Positions 26,088-34,974 of a stretch of 64,000 nt of DNA are shown here, in pieces (positions within the stretch are counted from its first letter, which is position 1; every line of letters begins with the position of its first letter). Source of the stretch: Streptomyces sp. CB01635 (GTDB taxonomy: Bacteria > Actinomycetota > Actinomycetes > Streptomycetales > Streptomycetaceae). The DNA lies in NCBI RefSeq assembly GCF_002803065.1, contig NZ_NNBL01000014.1, forward strand, positions 191,650-255,649, given 5' to 3'. Made by a program: the position numbers and the translations under genes. Under the pieces are notes generated by a model, which saw only the letters and a program-made list of their open reading frames with translations, did no database searches and was not told where the DNA came from.

Positions 26088-27914
26088 ATGGGGCACTACA
26101 AGTCGAATCTCCGCGACATCGAGTTCAACCTCTTCGAGGTACTCGGGCGCGACAAGCTGTACGGCAGCGGCCCGTTCGCGGAGATGGACGTCGACACCGC
26201 CAAGAGCATCCTCGACGAGGTCTCCCGCCTCGCCGAGAACGAGCTGGCCGAGTCCTTCACGGACGCCGACCGCAACCCGCCGGTCTTCGACCCGGAGACC
26301 AACACCGCTCCGGTGCCGGCGAGCTTCAAGAAGTCGTACCAGGCCTTCATGGACTCCGAGTACTGGCGCCTCGGCCTGCCCGAGGAGATCGGCGGCACCA
26401 CCTCGCCGCGCTCCCTGATCTGGGCCTACGCGGAGCTGCTGCTCGGCTCGAACCCGGCGATCTGGATGTACTGCTCCGGCCCGGCGTTCGCCGGCATCCT
26501 CTTCGAGGAGGGCAACGAGGCGCAGAAGAAGGTCGCCGAGATCGCCGTCGAGAAGCAGTGGGGCTCGACGATGGTCCTGACCGAGCCGGACGCCGGTTCG
26601 GACGTGGGCGCCGGCCGCACCAAGGCCGTCCAGCAGGAGGACGGCTCCTGGCACATCGAGGGCGTGAAGCGCTTCATCACGTCCGGTGAGCACGACATGT
26701 CGGAGAACATCCTCCACTACGTGCTCGCGCGCCCCGAGGGCCACGGCCCCGGCACCAAGGGCCTCTCCCTCTTCCTGGTCCCGAAGTTCCACTTCGACTG
26801 GGAGACCGGCGAGCTGGGCGAGCGCAACGGCGTCTACGCGACGAACGTCGAGCACAAGATGGGCCTCAAGGCGTCCAACACGTGCGAGATGACGTTCGGC
26901 GACCAGCACCCCGCCAAGGGCTGGCTCATCGGCGACAAGCACGACGGCATCCGCCAGATGTTCCGCATCATCGAGTTCGCCCGCATGATGGTCGGCACGA
27001 AGGCGATCTCCACGCTGTCGACGGGCTACCTGAACGCGCTCGAGTACGCCAAGGAGCGCGTCCAGGGCCCCGACCTGGCCCAGTTCATGGACAAGACGGC
27101 CCCCAAGGTCACCATCACGCACCACCCGGACGTGCGCCGCTCGCTCATGACGCAGAAGGCGTACGCGGAGGGCATGCGCGCGCTCGTGCTGCACACGGCC
27201 GCCGTCCAGGACGACATCGCGGTCAAGGAGGCCGCGGGCGAGGACGCGTCGCAGCTCCACGCCCTCAACGACCTCCTCCTGCCGATCGTGAAGGGCTACG
27301 GCTCGGAGAAGGCCTACGAGCAGCTGGCGCAGTCGCTCCAGACGTTCGGCGGCTCGGGTTACCTCCAGGAGTACCCGATCGAGCAGTACATCCGCGACGC
27401 CAAGATCGACACCCTCTACGAGGGCACCACCGCGATCCAGGGCCAGGACTTCTTCTTCCGGAAGATCGTCCGCAACCAGGGCGCCGCGCTCAACGGCCTC
27501 GCCGAGGAGATCAAGAAGTTCCTCGCGGTCGGCACGGGCGGCGAGGCTCTCGCCGAGGCCCGCGAGGCGCTCGCCAAGGCGGCCGTCGAGCTGGAGGCCA
27601 TCGTCGGCGTCATGCTGACCGACCTCGCGGCCACCGAGCAGGACACCAAGAACATCTACAAGGTGGGCCTCAACACCACCCGCCTGCTCCTCGCCTCCGG
27701 CGACGTGGTCGTCGGCTTCCTGCTGCTGCGCGGCGCGGCCGTCGCCGCCGAGAAGCTGGAGACCGCCTCCGCCAAGGACGTGGCCTTCTACCAGGGCAAG
27801 ATCGCCGCCGCGAAGTTCTTCGCCGCGAACGTCCTGCCGGGCGTCGGCCTTGAGCGCCGCCTCTCCGAGAAGGTCGACCTCGACCTGATGGAGCTGGACG
27901 AGGCCGCGTTCTAG
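26088..27914 (+). CDS. Acyl-CoA dehydrogenase, FadE5-like
   Basis: 608 residues, longer than the usual ~380 because of an N-terminal AcdN-type extension and a C-terminal domain of ~120 residues, as in mycobacterial FadE5. MVLTEPDAGSDVGAGRTKA (about 163-181) is the FAD/substrate loop. TFGGSGYLQEYPIEQYIRDA (about 420-439) matches the conserved C-terminal dehydrogenase segment. DTLYEGTTAIQGQDFF follows and holds the Glu in the position of the family's catalytic base (inference). Start ATG 26088 has GGAG eight bases upstream. It catalyses the first oxidation of beta-oxidation; broad chain length is expected from the family. Two operator-like palindromes precede it and a strong hairpin follows. 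Confidence 0.92.
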   Translation: MGHYKSNLRDIEFNLFEVLGRDKLYGSGPFAEMDVDTAKSILDEVSRLAENELAESFTDADRNPPVFDPETNTAPVPASFKKSYQAFMDSEYWRLGLPEEIGGTTSPRSLIWAYAELLLGSNPAIWMYCSGPAFAGILFEEGNEAQKKVAEIAVEKQWGSTMVLTEPDAGSDVGAGRTKAVQQEDGSWHIEGVKRFITSGEHDMSENILHYVLARPEGHGPGTKGLSLFLVPKFHFDWETGELGERNGVYATNVEHKMGLKASNTCEMTFGDQHPAKGWLIGDKHDGIRQMFRIIEFARMMVGTKAISTLSTGYLNALEYAKERVQGPDLAQFMDKTAPKVTITHHPDVRRSLMTQKAYAEGMRALVLHTAAVQDDIAVKEAAGEDASQLHALNDLLLPIVKGYGSEKAYEQLAQSLQTFGGSGYLQEYPIEQYIRDAKIDTLYEGTTAIQGQDFFFRKIVRNQGAALNGLAEEIKKFLAVGTGGEALAEAREALAKAAVELEAIVGVMLTDLAATEQDTKNIYKVGLNTTRLLLASGDVVVGFLLLRGAAVAAEKLETASAKDVAFYQGKIAAAKFFAANVLPGVGLERRLSEKVDLDLMELDEAAF

Positions 27915-27937
27915 CCTCCGGCCTGCCCGTAGTCATC

Positions 27938-27973
27938 GGCGCCGTCACCCGGACACTTTCGGGTGGCGGCGCC
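27938..27973 (+). terminator. Terminator after acyl-CoA dehydrogenase gene
   Basis: GGCGCCGTCACCCG pairs with CGGGTGGCGGCGCC (14 bp, one T/G wobble) around GACACTTT. Confidence 0.8.
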
Positions 27974-28031
27974 GTCGTATCAGCTGGGTACGCTGAGTGG
28001 ACGGCCGAGAATCCCACCCATGGGAGGAACC

Positions 28032-28646
28032 ATGACCGCCGAGGCACTGCCCGAGGCTTCGCAGCCGCGGCGCGACGATTCCAAATGGCCGGTCCCGCCA
28101 CCGGACGGCTACACCGTGGACGATTTCTTCACGCTCGACGACCTCCCGCCGCACACAGAGCTGATCGACGGGAGCCTGGTTTTCGTGAGTCCGCAGCGCA
28201 AGTTCCACACGCTGGCGATGGACCTGCTGGTCAACGGCCTGCGCCGCACCATCCCCGAGCACCTCCGAGTGCGCCGTGAGATGGCCGTCGTTCTCGGGCC
28301 GCGGCAGGCCCCGGAGCCCGATCTGCTCGTGGTCGACGCCGAAGCCGACGGCGACCGGCGCCAGACACGGTACGAGGCCGCCGACGTGCTCCTCGCCGTC
28401 GAGGTCGTCTCCCCCGACTCCGAGGACCGCGACCGCGACACCAAGCCCCGCAAGTACGCCAAGGCGGGCATCAGGCACTTCTGGCTCGTCGAGATGGCCG
28501 GCGAGCAGGACCGCCCCATGGTCGTCACCTACGAGCTGGACCCGGTCAACAGGACCTACGTCTCCACCGGCGTCCACCACGACCGGCTCAAGCTCTCCGC
28601 CCCGTACGACATCGACATCGACCTCACCGAGATCGACCGTCTCTGA
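28032..28646 (+). CDS. Uma2-family (DUF820) restriction-endonuclease-fold protein
   Basis: 204 residues from ATG 28032 with GGGAGG upstream. The Uma2 fold signature is present: a PD-(D/E)xK-like arrangement of EPDLLVVD (about 97-104), AVEVVSPDSEDRDRDTKPRKYAKAG (in part, ~118-142) and HFWLVEM. Uma2 proteins are abundant in Streptomyces and cyanobacteria and their role is unknown. There is no neighbouring toxin-antitoxin or restriction gene. The active-site Asp/Glu/Lys appear intact. Confidence 0.85.
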   Translation: MTAEALPEASQPRRDDSKWPVPPPDGYTVDDFFTLDDLPPHTELIDGSLVFVSPQRKFHTLAMDLLVNGLRRTIPEHLRVRREMAVVLGPRQAPEPDLLVVDAEADGDRRQTRYEAADVLLAVEVVSPDSEDRDRDTKPRKYAKAGIRHFWLVEMAGEQDRPMVVTYELDPVNRTYVSTGVHHDRLKLSAPYDIDIDLTEIDRL

Positions 28647-28699
28647 ACTCCCCCCACCGCACCCGGGCGGACCCCCCGCGCGCCGGGACGGAGGCTCGT

Positions 28700-28705
28700 T
28701 AGGCT
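28700..28705 (+). promoter_or_regulatory. -10-like TAGGCT, near-leaderless start for apeB
   Basis: TAGGCT ends seven bases before the apeB ATG, and no Shine-Dalgarno sequence is visible, so the 5' leader is probably one base or none. Confidence 0.35.
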
Positions 28706-28712
28706 GGCCCGC

Positions 28713-30038
28713 ATGAGCAACCCCTCCCGCTTCGACCGCGGTCACACCGACGACCTCATGTCCTTCCTCGCGGCCAGCCCCTCGCCGTACCACGCCGTCG
28801 CGAACGCCGCCGCGCGCCTGGAGAAGGCCGGATTCCGCCAGGTCGCCGAGACCGACGCGTGGGACGGGACGACGGGCGGCAAGTACGTGACGCGCGGCGG
28901 CGCGATCGTGGCCTGGTACGTGCCCGAGGGCGCCGCGCCGCACACCCCCTTCCGCATCGTCGGCGCGCACACCGACTCGCCGAACCTGCGCGTCAAGCCG
29001 CTGCCCGACATGGGCTCGCAGGGCTGGCGGCAGGTCGCCGTCGAGATCTACGGCGGACCGCTCCTCAACTCCTGGCTCGACCGGGACCTCGGACTCGCGG
29101 GCCGGCTCACTCTGCGTGGGGGCACCTCCCAGGCTTTCGGCTCTGAGGGAAGCTCGACGCGGCTCGTGAACATCGACCGCGCGCTGCTGCGCGTGCCGCA
29201 GCTCGCCATCCACATGGACCGCTCCGTCCACACCGACGGCCTCAAGCTCGACAAGCAGAAGCACATGCAGCCCATCTGGGGCCTCGGCAACGACGTCCAC
29301 GAGGGCGACCTGATCCGGTTCCTGGAGGAGGAGTACGGGCTCGCCGAGGGCGACGTCACCGGCTGGGACCTGATGACGCACCCCATCGAGGCGCCCTCCT
29401 ACCTCGGCCGCGACAAGGAGCTCGTCGCCGGACCCCGCATGGACAACCTCCTGTCCGTGCACGCCGGAACGGCCGCACTCGCCGCCGCGTCGGCCTCGGA
29501 CGACCTCCCCTACATCCCGGTCCTCGCCGCCTTCGACCACGAGGAGAACGGGTCGCAGTCCGACACCGGCGCCGACGGCCCGCTGCTCGGCGGCGTCCTG
29601 GAGCGTTCGGTGTTCGCGCGCGGAGGATCGTACGAGGACAAGGCCCGCGCCTTCGCCGGGACCGTGTGCCTGTCGTCCGACACCGGCCACGCCGTGCACC
29701 CCAACTACGCCGAGCGCCACGACCCCACCCACCACCCGCGCGCCGGCGGCGGCCCCATCCTCAAGGTCAACGTCAACAACCGCTACGCCACCGACGGTTC
29801 GGGCCGCGCCGTGTTCGCCGCCGCGTGCGAGAAGGCCGGCGTGCCCTTCCAGTCGTTCGTCTCCAACAACGCCATGCCCTGCGGCACCACGATCGGCCCG
29901 ATCACGGCGGCCCGGCACGGCATCAAGACCGTCGACATCGGCGTGGCCATCCTCTCCATGCACAGCGTCCGCGAACTGTGCGCCGCCGACGACCCGTTCC
30001 TCCTCGCCAACGCGCTCGTCGCGTTCCTGGAGGGCTGA
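28713..30038 (+). CDS. apeB: M18-family metallo-aminopeptidase
   Basis: 441 residues, dizinc aspartyl-aminopeptidase family. Zinc ligand motifs are visible: GAHTDSPNLRVKP (about 86-98), FDHEENGSQSDTGADG (~275-290) and DTGHAVHPNY (~323-332), with a C-terminal His near SMHSVRELC. It removes N-terminal residues from peptides in the cytosol. Residues about 135-147 (GGTSQAFGSEGSS) look like a small in-frame insertion: the DNA there (29117-29130) is the GGGGGCACCTCCC core of a common Streptomyces hairpin element, and typical M18 sequences read directly LRDGSTRLV (recall). Confidence 0.92.
   Translation: MSNPSRFDRGHTDDLMSFLAASPSPYHAVANAAARLEKAGFRQVAETDAWDGTTGGKYVTRGGAIVAWYVPEGAAPHTPFRIVGAHTDSPNLRVKPLPDMGSQGWRQVAVEIYGGPLLNSWLDRDLGLAGRLTLRGGTSQAFGSEGSSTRLVNIDRALLRVPQLAIHMDRSVHTDGLKLDKQKHMQPIWGLGNDVHEGDLIRFLEEEYGLAEGDVTGWDLMTHPIEAPSYLGRDKELVAGPRMDNLLSVHAGTAALAAASASDDLPYIPVLAAFDHEENGSQSDTGADGPLLGGVLERSVFARGGSYEDKARAFAGTVCLSSDTGHAVHPNYAERHDPTHHPRAGGGPILKVNVNNRYATDGSGRAVFAAACEKAGVPFQSFVSNNAMPCGTTIGPITAARHGIKTVDIGVAILSMHSVRELCAADDPFLLANALVAFLEG
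29116..29152 (+). repeat. GC-hairpin (GGGGGCACCTCCC) element inside apeB
   Basis: TGGGGGCACCTCCC followed by AGGCTTTCGGCTCTGAGGGA resembles the dispersed Streptomyces hairpin elements usually found between genes. Here it stays in frame and adds about 10 codons to apeB. Confidence 0.45.
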
Positions 30039-30073
30039 CCTCCCCAACAGCGCGGTGCCGCGGTGACCGCAGA

Positions 30074-30111
30074 CCCCCCGGCGGCAAACTCGACCTTTGC
30101 CGTGCGGGGGG
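30074..30111. terminator. Bidirectional hairpin between apeB and the NHL gene
   Basis: CCCCCCGGCGGCAAA (30074-30088) pairs with TTTGCCGTGCGGGGGG (30096-30111), with a small internal mismatch and a 7-nt loop, between convergent genes. Confidence 0.6.
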
Positions 30112-30151
30112 CCAAGGAAGGACACCGGGCGTGGAGTTCGGGATTCCCGGA

Positions 30152-31957
30152 TCAGCCCCGGTCGTCCATGCCCGCGAGCACCAGCGGCAGCCGGTCCGCG
30201 CCACCCTCGGTGAGCCGGACCGGCACGCCCCAGTCCTGCTGGTGGACGTGGCAGGCCGGGTACTCGTTGGCCGGGTCGTCGTCGCACGAGGCGGCCATCG
30301 CCGACACATGCAGGACGCCCTCCGCGACCTCCGTGTTCAGGACCAGCTCGCGCGCCAGGTCCGTGTCCGCCCCGTCCCCCGCGACCAGCAGCTCGGGCGG
30401 GGTGGAGGAGACCAGGAGCCGGGTCGAGGGCCCGTACCGCGTGTCGAGCTTCTGACCCGCCGGCGCCTGGAAGATCACGTCCAGCTGGAGCTTCCCCGCC
30501 GCGACTTCGGTCGCGGCTCGCTGCGTCCGGTGCGCGACCGACTCGACCCGCACGGCCTCCTCGGGAAGCCGCAGCCGCGTCAGCCGGTGCCGCGCCGACT
30601 CGACGACGACGATGTCCGGGGAGTCCCCACCCACGAGCACCGCGTCGCTGGGCTCCCGCAGATCCGTCGCCAGCGTGGTGACCTCACCGCTCGCCGGGTC
30701 GTAGCGGCGCAGGGCGTGGTTGTACGTGTCCGAGACAGCGACCGAACCGTCTGGCAGGGCGGTCACGCCCAACGGGTGCTGGAACAGCGCCTGTTCGGCG
30801 GCGCCGTCCCGGTGCCCGAAGTCGAAGAGACCCGTACCGACCGCCGTGTGCACCGTGCCGTCCAGGTCGACGTACCGCAGCGCGGACGTCTCCGAGTCGG
30901 CCACCCACAGCCGCTCCTCGGTCGCCGCGAGCCCGGACGGCTGCGCGAACCACGCCTCGGCCCCCGGCCCGTCGACGAGCCCCTCATTGGTCGTACCCGC
31001 CGCCACGGCGACACTCTTCGTCTCCGGGTCGTACGTCCACAGCTGGTGCACGCCCGCCATGGCGATCCACACCTTGCCGCCGAAGACGGCGACGTCCCAC
31101 GGCGAGGAGAGCGACACCTCCAGCGCGGGGCCGCTGGTCGGCGCGCCCTGCCACCACTGCCGGCCCGTGCCCGCGAGCGTCGTGACGTCCCCGCTCGCGA
31201 GGTCCACGGCCTTCAGCGAGTGGTGCACCGTGTCGGCCACGACGACGGTCGCGTCGTCGAGCAGCGCGAGGCCCTGCGGCTCGTTGAACTCGCCGGGCGA
31301 GCCGATCCGCCGTACGACGCTCTCGCCGTCCGCGGCCAGCTCGACGAGCTGGTGCCGGGTCGTGTCGGAGACCAGGAAGTTCCCGGACGGCAGCACGAGC
31401 ACCTTGCCGGGGAACCGCAGATCCGTCGCGACCGGCTCGGGCGCGACGTACGGACCGTCGCCGCGGCGCAGCGTCCCCTTCGCGCCGTGTTCCGCCTCCA
31501 GCTGCTCGACCAGTTTCTCGATGGCGTGGGCGTGCCCCTCACCGGCGTGCTGCGCGACGACGTACCCCTCGGGGTCGATCACCGCGAGCGTGGGCCAGGC
31601 CCGCACGGCGTACTGCTTCCAGGTCGCCAGCTCGGGGTCGTCGAGGACCGGGTGCTCGACGTTGTACCGCTCGACGGCGTCGACCACGGCGGAGTGCTCG
31701 GCCTCGTGCACGAACTTCGGGGAGTGGACCCCGACGATCACGACGGTGTCCCGGTGCTTCTCCTCGAGCTCACGCAGCTCGTCGAGGACGTGCAGGCAAT
31801 TCACGCAACAAAATGTCCAGAAATCCAGAATGACGATGCGTCCCCGCAAATCGGCCAGGGTGTATTGCTTACCGCCCGTATTGAGCCAGCCGCCCTTGCC
31901 GATGAGCTCGGGGGCACGGACACGGGCGCGACGGGGTGCGGGGTCGACATCGTTCAT
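30152..31957 (-). CDS. Thioredoxin-like domain fused to NHL-repeat propeller (NHLRC2-like)
   Basis: 601 residues. The N-terminal ~150 residues form a thioredoxin/TlpA-like fold with FWTFCCVNC, giving a CVNC redox centre (Cys51, Cys54) preceded by an extra Cys50. A beta-propeller of NHL repeats follows (about 175-480; e.g. GEFNEPQGLALLDDATVVVAD and HPLGVTALPDGSVAVSDTYN in part). A C-terminal beta domain (~490-601) completes the NHLRC2 architecture. No signal peptide is seen, so it is probably cytoplasmic. A small cupin gene lies 15 bp upstream in the same operon. Function is unknown; thiol-disulphide chemistry is plausible from the motif only. Confidence 0.85.
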   Translation of the reverse strand: MNDVDPAPRRARVRAPELIGKGGWLNTGGKQYTLADLRGRIVILDFWTFCCVNCLHVLDELRELEEKHRDTVVIVGVHSPKFVHEAEHSAVVDAVERYNVEHPVLDDPELATWKQYAVRAWPTLAVIDPEGYVVAQHAGEGHAHAIEKLVEQLEAEHGAKGTLRRGDGPYVAPEPVATDLRFPGKVLVLPSGNFLVSDTTRHQLVELAADGESVVRRIGSPGEFNEPQGLALLDDATVVVADTVHHSLKAVDLASGDVTTLAGTGRQWWQGAPTSGPALEVSLSSPWDVAVFGGKVWIAMAGVHQLWTYDPETKSVAVAAGTTNEGLVDGPGAEAWFAQPSGLAATEERLWVADSETSALRYVDLDGTVHTAVGTGLFDFGHRDGAAEQALFQHPLGVTALPDGSVAVSDTYNHALRRYDPASGEVTTLATDLREPSDAVLVGGDSPDIVVVESARHRLTRLRLPEEAVRVESVAHRTQRAATEVAAGKLQLDVIFQAPAGQKLDTRYGPSTRLLVSSTPPELLVAGDGADTDLARELVLNTEVAEGVLHVSAMAASCDDDPANEYPACHVHQQDWGVPVRLTEGGADRLPLVLAGMDDRG

Positions 31958-31972
31958 GGGTCAAGGGTGCCA

Positions 31973-32374
31973 CTAAGCGAGCGCATGCCCCGTAGTGGCA
32001 TCCACATGATCGGGGACGTCGTCGTGGTGGTCCCCGACCGTGGGGGTGCCGGTGGGCTCCAGAAGAAGGATCGACGCACCCTTCGGGGAGCGCGGCTTGT
32101 GCCACGTCCCGCGCGGAACCGTGAAGACCGAGCCGCGGGGCAGGACCACATCGCGCTCGCCCTCCGGCTCACGCAGGGCGATGGTCAGCTCACCGTCGAC
32201 GACCAGGAAGAACTCGTCCGTGTCGTCGTGCACGTGCCAGACATGGTCCCCCTCGACCTTCGCGACGCGGACGTCGTAGTCATTGACGCGCGTGACGATG
32301 CGGGGGCTCCACAGGACGTCGAAGGAGGCCAGGGCCTCGTCGAGGGCGATCGGCGTGTTCTCGCGAGTGGTCAT
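31973..32374 (-). CDS. Small cupin-domain protein
   Basis: 133 residues from ATG 32374. Cupin motif 1 is HVWHVHDDTDEFFLVVDGE (about 44-62) with two His and a Glu as metal ligands. Motif 2 is PRGSVFTVPRGTWHKP. It is the first gene of an operon with the thioredoxin-NHL gene and is divergent from the GlxA-type regulator gene, whose product may control it (inference). The 51-bp intergenic space must hold both promoters. Confidence 0.85.
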   Translation of the reverse strand: MTTRENTPIALDEALASFDVLWSPRIVTRVNDYDVRVAKVEGDHVWHVHDDTDEFFLVVDGELTIALREPEGERDVVLPRGSVFTVPRGTWHKPRSPKGASILLLEPTGTPTVGDHHDDVPDHVDATTGHALA

Positions 32375-32425
32375 ACGCCGATCCTGCGCCCGGCGCCGAT
32401 CCGCGGCGAGTGCTAGAAATCGCAT

Positions 32426-33460
32426 ATGGCGAAAGAATCCTCGCAGCGCCCCTCATCGCGGGACGCGCCGCAACGCCCTCCACAGCGCCCGCCGCACCGA
32501 GTCGTGGTGATCGTCGACGAGAACTCCAACCCCTTCGAGCTGTCCTGCGCCATCGAGGTCTTCGGCCTGCGCCGGCCCGAACTCGGCCGTGAGCTGTACG
32601 ACTTCCGGCTCTGCTCGCCCCGGACGCGGACCGTGATGCGGGACGGGTTCTTCACGCTGACCGACGTGGCCGGTCTGGACGCGGCCGAGTCCGCGGACAC
32701 GCTGATCGTGCCCAACCGGCCCGACACCGACGTGCCGCGGCGGCCCGCCGTCCTCGACGCCGTGCGCCGGGCGCACGCGCGGGGCGCACGGCTCATCGGG
32801 TTCTGCTCCGGCGCGTTCACCATCGCCGAGGCCGGGCTCCTCGACGGGCGGCGGGCCGCCTGCCACTGGATGTGGGCGGACTCCTTCCGCGCCCGCTTCC
32901 CCGCGGTGCGCCTCGAACCCGACGTGCTGTTCGTCGACGACGGCGACATCCTCACCGCGTCCGGCAGCGCGTCCGCGCTCGACCTGGGGCTGCACGTCGT
33001 ACGGCGTGACCACGGCGCCGAGATCGCCAACGCGGTGTCGCGGCGGCTCGTGTTCGCCGCCCACCGGGACGGCGGCCAGCGGCAGTTCGTGGAACGGCCC
33101 GTGCCCGCGGTACCGGACGAGTCTCTCGCGCCGCTGCTCGCATGGGCACAGGAGCGCATCGGTGAACCGCTGAGCGTGGCGGACCTCGCCGCACACGCCG
33201 CCGTCAGCCCCGCCACCCTGCACCGCCGCTTCCGCGCCGAACTCGGCACCACCCCACTGGCCTGGCTCACCGGCGAACGGGTCGCCCTCGCCTGCCGCCT
33301 CATCGAACGCGGCGAGGAACGCCTCGACGTGGTCGCCGCCCGCAGCGGCCTGGGCACCGCCGCAAACCTACGCGCCCGCCTCCGCCGGGAAACGGGCCTG
33401 AGCCCGTCGGCGTACCGGAGGCGGTTCGGCCGGGGGCCTGCGGAGGTGATGTCGCCGTAG
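32426..33460 (+). CDS. GlxA-type AraC regulator with DJ-1/PfpI domain
   Basis: 344 residues. A Pro/Arg/Gln-rich N-terminal tail leads into a DJ-1/PfpI-like domain (about 27-205) with the nucleophile-elbow FCSGAFTIAEAG (Cys ~127), followed by two AraC HTH motifs (about 245-335; LSVADLAAHAAVSPATLHRR and LDVVAARSGLGTAANLRARL). The DJ-1 part of such regulators usually senses a ligand and is rarely catalytic. TAGAAA at 32414-32419 lies at -12 to -7 of the ATG, so the mRNA may be leaderless. Confidence 0.9.
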   Translation: MAKESSQRPSSRDAPQRPPQRPPHRVVVIVDENSNPFELSCAIEVFGLRRPELGRELYDFRLCSPRTRTVMRDGFFTLTDVAGLDAAESADTLIVPNRPDTDVPRRPAVLDAVRRAHARGARLIGFCSGAFTIAEAGLLDGRRAACHWMWADSFRARFPAVRLEPDVLFVDDGDILTASGSASALDLGLHVVRRDHGAEIANAVSRRLVFAAHRDGGQRQFVERPVPAVPDESLAPLLAWAQERIGEPLSVADLAAHAAVSPATLHRRFRAELGTTPLAWLTGERVALACRLIERGEERLDVVAARSGLGTAANLRARLRRETGLSPSAYRRRFGRGPAEVMSP

Positions 33461-33547
33461 GTGGGGGTCGCGTCGCGGTAGTCGCCGCACGCCCCCACGG
33501 CGCGTCTGCGGGCGGACCGGCGCGCGCGTGGCCGACGCTTGGCAGCT

Positions 33548-34423
33548 ATGAGGGACGACAGCGCGCGCGGCGGTCTCACCGGGACTCTGGCCAAGGTCGC
33601 GCGGTGGGGCGCCGCGCGGGCCGGTGAGCTGCGGGAGCGGCTGCCGTTCATCACGCGCCTGACCCGGCAGATGGTGGACGTGAGTCTCCTCGACTCCTCG
33701 ACGCGACTGGCCGCGCAGGCCTTCCTGACGGCGATCCCCGTGCTCTTCGTCATCGCCGCGTTCGCCCCGGCCGCTGTGCGCGACCGCCTCATCGAGTCGG
33801 CCACGTACGCGCTCGGCCTGTCCGGCCCCGCCCTCGACCAGGTCCGGCAGGTGTTCGGGACGCCCGACGACACCGCACGCGATACCTCGGGGGCTGTCGG
33901 CGTCCTCGTCACGCTGCTCTCGGCAACCTCGTGCAGCCGCGCCCTACAACGCGTGTGCGAACGCTCCTGGCACGTTCGGCCCGCCGGCCTGCGCCTCATC
34001 GCGTGGCGGTGGCTGGTGTGGCTGCTGGTGTGGCTGTCCGCGCTGACGGTCCAGGGGCTGCTGAGCGAAGGGTTCGGGTTGGGTCCCTGGCTCGGCCTGC
34101 CGCTGTCGTTCGCGTCGAGCACCCTGCTGTGGTGGTGGACGCAGCACATGCTGCTCGGCAGCCGCGTGCCGTGGCTGCCACTGCTGCCCGGCGCCGTCCT
34201 GACCGGCACGGGCGTGGTCGTCCTCGCCTGGGCGTCACGCTTCTACATGCCGCTCACCCTGAACCGCTCAGTGTCCGAGTTCGGCCCCCTCGGCCTCGTG
34301 TTCACGCTCCTCTCGTGGCTCATCGCACTGTTCACGGTCGTGTGCGTGGGGATCGCCACGGGGTACGTCCTCGCCCATGAACCGCCCCTCGCCCGCCGCC
34401 TCGGAACGCCGCCGCCCGGGTGA
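33548..34423 (+). CDS. YihY/BrkB-family membrane protein
   Basis: 291 residues from ATG 33548 (a TTG three codons upstream is in frame). About six helices are visible. The segment LTRQMVDVSLLDSSTRLAAQ before helix 1 and the pair LPLLPGAVLTGTGVVVLAWA / YMPLTLNRSVSEFGPLGLVF match the YihY/BrkB (UPF0761) fold. The family's transported substrate is unknown; early claims of RNase or complement-resistance roles do not apply here. It is probably monocistronic. Confidence 0.82.
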   Translation: MRDDSARGGLTGTLAKVARWGAARAGELRERLPFITRLTRQMVDVSLLDSSTRLAAQAFLTAIPVLFVIAAFAPAAVRDRLIESATYALGLSGPALDQVRQVFGTPDDTARDTSGAVGVLVTLLSATSCSRALQRVCERSWHVRPAGLRLIAWRWLVWLLVWLSALTVQGLLSEGFGLGPWLGLPLSFASSTLLWWWTQHMLLGSRVPWLPLLPGAVLTGTGVVVLAWASRFYMPLTLNRSVSEFGPLGLVFTLLSWLIALFTVVCVGIATGYVLAHEPPLARRLGTPPPG

Positions 34424-34465
34424 GGGGGGAGAGTCCTCTCGCGCGCGCTGGGCACCCTTCGACGT

Positions 34466-34960
34466 ATGAGATACGAAGTTCGAGAGCGGCTCTTCGCGGT
34501 GGGCGAGGACTACTGGATCGAGGACGAGCAGGGCCACAAGGCCTTCCTCGTCGACGGCAAGGCGATGCGCCTGCGGGACACCTTCGAGCTGAAGGGGCCC
34601 GACGGGCGGGTGCTCATCGACATCCACGAGAAGATGTTCGCCCTGCGCGACACGATGGTCATCGAGCGCGGCGACGAGGCCCTCGCCAAGATCAAGCGCA
34701 AGCGCCTGTCACTGCTACGGAACCACTACCGGGTCGAACTGGCCGACGGCACCGAACTCGACGTCAGCGGAAAGATCCTCGACCGCGAGTTCGTCGTCGA
34801 GTACGACGGCGAGATGCTCGCCCACATCTCCCGCCGCCGGCTACGGGTCCGCGACACGTACGGCGTCGACGTCATCCGCGAGGACGCGGACCCGGCGCTG
34901 ATCATCGCCGTCGCGGTGTGCGTGATCCGCCTGGCGGAGAAGGAGCGGGGGGAGGACTGA
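34466..34960 (+). CDS. LURP-one-related (DUF567, tubby-fold) protein
   Basis: 164 residues. The repeating pattern of short antiparallel strands (VRERLFAVGEDYWIEDEQGH, FLVDGKAMRLRDTFEL, DIHEKMFALRDTMVIER) is that of the LURP1/DUF567 family, a 12-stranded barrel around a helix related to tubby and scramblases. The C-terminal hydrophobic helix (PALIIAVAVCVIRLAEK) would sit in the barrel. No function is established in bacteria. No ribosome site is apparent before the ATG. Confidence 0.82.
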   Translation: MRYEVRERLFAVGEDYWIEDEQGHKAFLVDGKAMRLRDTFELKGPDGRVLIDIHEKMFALRDTMVIERGDEALAKIKRKRLSLLRNHYRVELADGTELDVSGKILDREFVVEYDGEMLAHISRRRLRVRDTYGVDVIREDADPALIIAVAVCVIRLAEKERGED

Positions 34961-34974
34961 CGGCTGGCGCCCCC

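Noticed and set aside
27945..30287. 780-codon minus-strand open frame
   Set aside because: It is a shadow of the Uma2 and M18 aminopeptidase genes.
29666..32416. 916-codon plus-strand open frame
   Set aside because: It overlaps apeB and runs antisense to the thioredoxin-NHL and cupin genes, whose motifs are unmistakable.
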